Below are positions 57,897 to 64,000 of a DNA stretch of 64,000 nt, in pieces. This DNA is from Annulohypoxylon bovei var. microspora (Eukaryota > Ascomycota > Sordariomycetes > Xylariales > Hypoxylaceae), in contig MU405214.1 of the NCBI GenBank assembly GCA_022836615.1, positions 124,001 through 188,000 of the forward strand. Reading direction: 5' to 3'. Made by a program: the position numbers and the translations under genes. Numbering within the stretch: the stretch's first letter is position 1; every line of letters begins with the position of its first letter. Under the pieces are notes generated by a model. It was given only the letters and a program-made list of their open reading frames with translations. It made no database searches and had not been told where the DNA came from.

Positions 57897-60800
57897 TGTG
57901 ACTGATGATTTTCTGGGTGGGAGATTAGTTGAAAGTAGGTTGATTGACTTGACGGAAATCGATGGTAACGTTGAGGACGTTCGGGTTCGGGTTCAGCTAT
58001 TGAACTCTTGAACAATGTCGGGGGAGGAATAGGGTGGCTACGTGCCCTAGAGAAGATTGAAAGAGATGGGGGTTTGAGTTGACTGTGACACAACGAGCTT
58101 AGGATTGATGGGATTTGAGAGGTGTGAAGAAGAAATGGAAGAGAGACCAGATGTACGGACGCGGCCAGAATTTTTTAAGGGTTGTTGTTTCTTGTGTGGG
58201 TCAAGGAAAAAGATAGAATTACGGCAGGTGTGGGGGAAGTGTATATAGATTGCTTGGCAGGTGCGCATGGGCCAATAGGAAAGAAGTGGGTGTGAGGGTC
58301 AGGATTGTCACTGTGGGTACGTACCTAGTCGTCAAAATTGCGTGAGCTAGTACCTATCAACGTAAGATTCGGAAAGCTTCAGTGCGCGCAACCTAATGAC
58401 GTTATTATTAGCTCTCGGTAAATTATTTATCAAGGGCTCGTTCGCCCATGCAGGTGAAAAATAAAATAGAAGAGAAGCTTACCGAGATAAGTAGAGTCGT
58501 AGGTTCTAGGTTTGTCAGTATCGGTTGGACGGTCTGGGTAACTTGAGGAGCGGCGGGTTGTTTTGTTTTTGTTTCGTGGTGAACAGCGGTTAGATGTTAA
58601 GAGGTGAAAAGATTGAAAGGTGGGAGGAAACTTTCATGTGGTCTGGTAGAGACTGGCAGAAATAAAAAGGTGGAAAGCGGAAAGAATCGTCAATAAGTTT
58701 GATAAATCTGGTAAGTGCACACACAGTCCAAGTCTGAAAGAAATGCTGATTCGGAATGAGCCTGCTCGTTCCAGCTGGCGATTTCAGGTTGTTATTGCCT
58801 TCAGCTTTTCTAAGTATTGTACTTTCCACACCTGAGGATAAGATTAAGAAAGAACAATCAATCGATTTAAATATTTCAAAATGTATATCTAGGTACTTAG
58901 GTACCAGCTAACCTTCAAACCTTCAAGCAACATTGAACATTGAACTCACTCGTGTATACCATTTCAATGTTGTTACACATCACTTAATCCATTATAAATC
59001 ATATGAATACATAATAATACCGAATACCTACTTCCAGATCAGTAGCACCAAGCGTGTATTTCTAGGTAAATATCCCTTCTCGTCAGCTATGAACAGGATC
59101 TTTCCGAGAAGCTGGGTTAGTTACATAGCATTAGCATCCAATGGCACATGAATAGATAATAATTCCTCAGGTTGCACAATTAAGAGGTAGGTACCTGTGT
59201 TAATTTCTATGTACATATATCCGAATTATTGCGCTTAGGCGCAGAAATAGATCGGTGCTGACATCTACCTAAGGTCAAGCTCGGCAACATGCCTGAATTG
59301 TCGAAATTGGATTCTGCAGAAAGCTCGGGGTGCATTGAAATAGCAAATTACGCCATGTCAGTGCTTGCTTGACGCGTCTTTGTCAGCTGAAATTCGAGAA
59401 AACGCTTCCAGAAACAATCCAGCGTATTAGCTTTTCTGTACACCCACTGTACTACCGTGCGCGCACGCGGTTCATCCAAAAAAGGAATCATGTCAGGGCC
59501 TTGTTTCTCATTGATGGTTTTCTTTCCATACGCGAACTAGAATCCAGTCACAGCTCGGTTGGCATTCTGGAAGCTTTAAAAGAACCTTGTCTCCGGGGCA
59601 TTCGATGATCGAGCCACTCAATGGGGACGAAACGAGCCAAACAAGGGTATTTCTAAATACACCCCTTCTTTCTTCACCGTTCAGACGCCTTAGGTATTCA
59701 CCTATGATCCTAGAGAATCTGAAAGAAAACGCCCCCCCTTTTTTGCCCCTTATAATCGCATCGCTATTAAGAAAACAAATTTTCAGATGTTTATAAAATT
59801 CTTGCAGACTGAATTAAACCCCGCGGGTTATCTGAAAAGCCCGAGGTTTCGTGTTAACGTGTTTCGCAGATGAAATTCTCCAAGTCGCCAATTCCAAAGC
59901 TTTTGCTCTCTTCTCACAAGTTCTCAGCTAATAGGTGAATAATACCTTATGTCGGTGAATGAGTCTTCCTATCATCATTTCCAGTTGTCGATATGCGAGG
60001 TACTACATACAACACAGTAGACAAACACGTTGTTAGCTTTGGTCCACATGGCTTTTGCGGATGTCTTCGGCTGGGTAAGGTAGCTTATTAGCTCCTGTTG
60101 CGTGCATGAAGTATTGCCAAACAAGCAGCCTTACCAGAATACCGGCACCTCAGAAATGCAGACGACCAAAAAATTCAACCCAACGTTACTTTGCAGCCCG
60201 GCTATGAAAGAGTGACTGAAGTTTTTAGACTACCTTCAGCTGCTCATTAAAGTATTCACCGATACTTCTTTACATACCTCCTACTTATCTACCTACCTAA
60301 CCGCGCGCAACAGCAGTCCACAGCTAGACTATCTACTTTTATCTAGCGCTGTCCCCGAAGGTTGAAGCCTATGGTCCTGACAAGTGTCCCATCATGTATG
60401 GACTTCATCCACCTGGCAATCCATCTATTATGTAAGTTAGGGGAGAACTATGCCCTACGAAAGGGATCTAGAGGATCCTTGGGACCCCTCAATTGCCTTA
60501 TGGTACATGCTCGGAACTTTTAATCCAATCATAGCCTGTGCACATCACGTGGGGAATGGATTCAATTCAATATTTTCCACGTTCCAACCTTATTCACCCA
60601 TGGATGGGTAAGACTTAGAAGAGTTAAGAGTTCCCACAGCACTAAAACGTGTCATAGACCTACCGAAAACACTCAGATTTTATTATTTCCTAATTTTATT
60701 TCCTGCTGATGATAGATATAGGTACCTATGGAGGAAAATATATAGTGTGCTTTATAAGATTACCTATAGATCTAAGCTTAATTGTAATTGTGATTGCGCT

Positions 60801-61978
60801 AAACTCGCCTTAAGCTCCCCACCTCACCATGACCCTCCAGTTGGGTTATATAACGTAAATCAGTAATCCTGGATCATGTATTTTAGTATACGTATCTGTC
60901 TACCTAGGTAGGTACATACCTACTCATCTATCTTATAACATGACATTTTGATAATCATAGTTAGCCGCTTTATGTGAAGAGTTTGAGTTTTAGTATATTA
61001 ATTATCATTAAAGCTTAAAGATCTGGCTCAAAGTCTCAAAAGATTTGGTAGTAAGCATATTTGGACTTAACCTTTCTCTCTAAGCTGGGTACCTAGGTCC
61101 TAGGTAATAATCTTCTGTGGCAGATTTGCTTTTTAAGGCACCTTCAAAATGCCATGGAACAAAATTTCTAAAGATATGTATACCTCGAGAATCTACATAT
61201 AAGCAACTTACAATAAAAAAACATTGAAGCTATCTGAAAACCTAGCTTGAATCGGACCCGCAGGCTCATAGGTGATGGAAGCTAAATAATTATTGTCATC
61301 TTGGGAGGCGTAGAGATCGGCAGCATGCTTACGGTTCCATCAACGAAAGCATATATAGGTCATACGGAAACAAGATATCATGCTGCACTCAATACGGAGT
61401 ATCATGGTACGAATCTTACCGCCTAGACACACATGTTCTAGGCAGAAGTTGCCAAAGCCGAGAAGGCACCTAAAAACATCAAATTCTAACGATATCAAGT
61501 ATCTTACCCAACGGTACTAAAGTCAGCTGGCTTTAAAATATCACTGGCGATTATATGCACTTACTTAAGAGGTAGGTACTTCACACCAGGTAATCTCACC
61601 GTAAAATATGTTAAGTACGTAGGTCCTAGGTACTATAGTTATTGCTAAAACAAGCAAATAGGTATTAACCAAAGTAAATACGCTATGGCCTTTTATTTCA
61701 TGATTAGTTAAGGCTTTGTGCAGTTTAAAAAGGCTTTTCTCGCTGTTAATTATAGCGAGTATAAGTATGTAGGTATAAAAAGAGGAAATCGAGGAGTAAA
61801 GATCCGATCGGACAAGGATATTACTGCACGGACCAATGAAATAATTAGGTTCTTATGTACCTACACATTACTGTAAACTCTTTATCTTATCAATCTCATC
61901 ATTTTGAGTTTGTGATCTAATCCTTGCAATACTTTGTCTCGTTCAGTTTTTCTCTCTGATACATCGCCGATATTTGTG
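57897..61978. other. Long AT-rich intergenic region between divergent genes
   Basis: About 4 kb. The first 600 bases are the leader and promoter of the RRM gene. The remainder is AT-rich, contains several near-copies and one perfect copy (60719-60728) of TAGGTACCTA, and has only short open frames without domains. I found no terminal inverted repeats or transposase fragment, and no tRNA-like structure. Confidence 0.45.
60719..60728. repeat. TAGGTACCTA palindrome, copy 5
   Basis: Perfect copy in the long AT-rich region upstream of TAH18. Partial copies lie nearby (about 58891, 59188, 60901, 61087). Confidence 0.7.
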
Positions 61979-64000
61979 ATGGCTTCGGAGGATAGTAAAG
62001 ACTACAACGACAATGGAGATGGAGCGACGGGAATTGAGGATAGGCGCATGCTTATTCTTTATGGTTCCGAAACGGGGAATAGCCAAGACCTGGCCGGTGA
62101 CCTTGAAAGGCTTGCCGAGAGACTACACTTCAAGACATTCGTCTGTGAGATGAATGATGTCGAACTTGTAAGTCGAGGACAACCAGCCGATTCATTCATT
62201 CACTCATTCATCATTACATTATAAAGTTTGTTTCCTGTTTACCTACCCAACCAGTCATCTCTCTTCAATGCCATTATCCACCTCTTTTATTTGGTCTGTT
62301 CCTATGGTGTACTTTTACGAGGTGCACGGGACATACGTCAGTTCCCCTCTAGTTCCAAGTAAAATTTACCCAAGGTAGCAAATATACGCATTTCATTCTT
62401 GGAGTGTTGTTTACTTGCATCTTGGACCCGCGCTCTCCTATTGCTTATGCATCTTCCTACCAACGAGACACACCTGGTAACAAGAACCTGCCTCATTTAG
62501 AACATTCTACTACAATACCCGTTGGTAATATTCGTCATTTCTACCACTGGTCAAGGCGAAATACCTCAGAACGCGCTCAAATTGTGGAAGAGCCTCCTCC
62601 GCAAACGACTACCACCAAATTGTCTACAACAAGTTAAATTCACAACTTTTGGTCTTGGCGATAGTTCATATACCAAGTATGCAACTTCCAACTTCAAAGT
62701 TCTTACTTCCTATTTTCCAGATTACATCATCGCTAACTAAGCTTTTCTAAATTTCTGCAGGTACAACTGGGCAGTTAGGAAACTTCACAAACGCCTAGAA
62801 CAGTTAGGTGCGACCGAGTTCTTTTCACGTGGCGAGGCTGACGAGCGTCACCAAGACGGGTACGTCTCTCCGATTTCCACATGTTTGCTAATTTACATCT
62901 TGCTTCACTCATCGCCCCCCCTTTTTTACTTTTATTTGCCCGTCACATTCGGGTTTCTCGATATTTTTGGACAACACGGCTAGTCGCAGTTCTAAACTAA
63001 TATTTTCTCTCAGCATCGACGGCACATTTCTGCCTTGGTCGTTAAGCCTTCGTAGTCATCTTCTAAAGGAATATCCTTTGCCTAAGGGTTTATCACCGAT
63101 ACCCCCGGAAGTTCAACTTCCCCCAAAGTTCACATTGGAGCTGGTGTCCAATATGGATTCCTCAGATGAGCCGATGCCTGACCGCGATGCGCAAGAGGCC
63201 AAGAGCCCAGCTCTTGCCACTGCCACATTACCAAATGGCAACCGTCAACTTACCTCTCGGGAAAAGGCTTTCGATGGGACTGCGGCGCTTTTCAGTCATG
63301 TCGATGCGCCTAACCCCGGGGCCTTAGAGCAGGCTCTGCGAGCAGAAAGGATGTCCATCAACAGCAATACCTACGCCGCTCGCTTATCAGAGAATACGGC
63401 CAAAGCAATTCAGGGTGGAATAGATACTCTAGACAAACCCAATGTGCTAAGAGATTACCCTTCAAAGTACTCTCTAGAGGACTCGAGCACTAAGGAGGCA
63501 CTTCCTCCCGCAGATCTTCTTCCTATACCTCAAGCATGGCCCGCCGTTCTCCTAGAGAATCGCCGTGTTACCCCTACCAGTCATTGGCAAGATGTTCGCC
63601 ATCTAATCTTCGAAGTTCCCTCGCAGCCAGATCTCGCTAAAAAGGGTGATTTGGGCCTTTTTAGTTACGTGCCTGGAGATGCAGTTGTCATTTATCCCAA
63701 AAACTTCCCCGCGGATGTGCAAGCGCTGATCGATCTCATGGGTTGGCAAGATGTCGCCGACTTCCCTTTTGAGCATCGTGCAAGCCAGCAGCACATGCTT
63801 TATTCACGACCTAGGAACTGCCACCCGCTTACTAATACCACCTTACGGCAGCTCTTAATTCATAATTACGATATTACTGCCATTCCAAAGCGTATATTCT
63901 TCCAACAGATCGCATTCCATACCGAAGATCCCGTGCACCAGACGCGGCTCAGAGAATTTTCAAATCCTAGCCTATCAGACGAATTTTACGACTACACATC
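61979..64000 (+). CDS. tah18: NADPH-dependent diflavin oxidoreductase TAH18 (5' part, cut by window end)
   Basis: Cytosolic diflavin reductase that passes electrons from NADPH to DRE2 for cytosolic Fe-S cluster assembly. Exons are 61979-62167, 62501-62676, 62761-62859 and 63014 onward, open to the window end (about 483 residues). Introns of 333, 84 and 154 nt keep phase. The flavodoxin domain has the FMN loop GSETGNSQDLAGDL, then VISTTGQGEIPQNALKLW and TFGLGDSSYTKYNWAVRKLH. The FAD-binding reductase domain follows (WPAVLLENRRVTPTSHWQDV, SYVPGDAVVIYPKNF). The NADPH part lies beyond the window. The in-frame Met 15 codons upstream was not used because the fungal proteins begin close to residue 1 here. 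The first intron is long for this window, but nothing of the family is missing between the exons. Confidence 0.93.

Noticed and set aside
59369..59796. Open frames in the AT-rich region upstream of TAH18
   Set aside because: No recognisable domain and no similarity to transposase or reverse transcriptase that I could see.

Overview
This is a window of nuclear chromosomal DNA from a filamentous ascomycete, most likely a Sordariomycete. The evidence is the short introns (mostly about 50-100 nt, GT..AG, with CTNAY-like branch points), the gene spacing of roughly 3-4 kb, and several fungus-specific families. These include the siderophore repressor SRE/SreA with a cysteine-rich inter-finger segment, arginine-specific CPS small subunit with an arginine attenuator peptide uORF, a DUF3112 seven-helix protein, a RO-1/NUDA-type dynein heavy chain and fungal TOM20. 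I found no tRNA, rRNA, CRISPR, prophage or intact transposon. The species cannot be fixed from the sequence alone.

Layout. 1-6.3 kb: a FAR1-type putative transcription factor (+), then AT-rich intergenic DNA. 6.3-19.5 kb: cytoplasmic dynein heavy chain (+), almost all in one 12.3 kb exon. 19.5-25.9 kb: a long leader region and the GATA repressor gene sreA/sre (+), then a small Golgi membrane protein of the TVP15/COPI-associated family (-). 26-30 kb: AT-rich, with one doubtful spliced orphan gene near 27.4-28.3 kb. 30.1-32.2 kb: a very GC-rich DUF3112 seven-helix protein (+). 33.1-43.8 kb: PP2A catalytic subunit (-), exocyst EXO84 (-), TOM20 (+), TYW1 (-) and a two-exon protein of unknown function (-). 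45.1-49 kb: an acinus-like SAP/RNA-binding protein (+), converging on a uridine-kinase/nicotinamide-riboside-kinase-like enzyme (-). 49.9-57.9 kb: four genes on the minus strand, namely CPA1/arg-2 with its regulatory uORF, ETF beta, an ArfGAP of the GCS1 type and a two-RRM protein. 58-62 kb: AT-rich intergenic DNA. 62-64 kb: the 5' part of the diflavin reductase TAH18 (+), cut by the window end.

The genes are mostly unrelated housekeeping functions, not a cluster: intracellular transport (dynein, EXO84, ArfGAP, TVP15-like), mitochondria (TOM20, ETF beta, mitochondrial CPS small subunit), iron and Fe-S biology (SreA, TYW1, TAH18) and RNA metabolism. Exon borders were placed by hand from splice motifs. 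For every gene with a model, reading phase is preserved across each junction and the joined protein matches the expected family, except for the two unrecognised genes, where only phase could be used.

The best observation is the arginine attenuator peptide uORF upstream of CPA1, rebuilt from three tiny exons (33, 13 and 29 nt). Other points of interest are a 10-bp palindrome TAGGTACCTA repeated perfectly at least five times and only in intergenic DNA, two CCAAT-N12-RWT (HapX/CBC-type) sites upstream of sreA, a pair of adjacent perfect hairpins in the orphan-gene region, and strong local GC shifts. I did not find a convincing undescribed multi-gene system.
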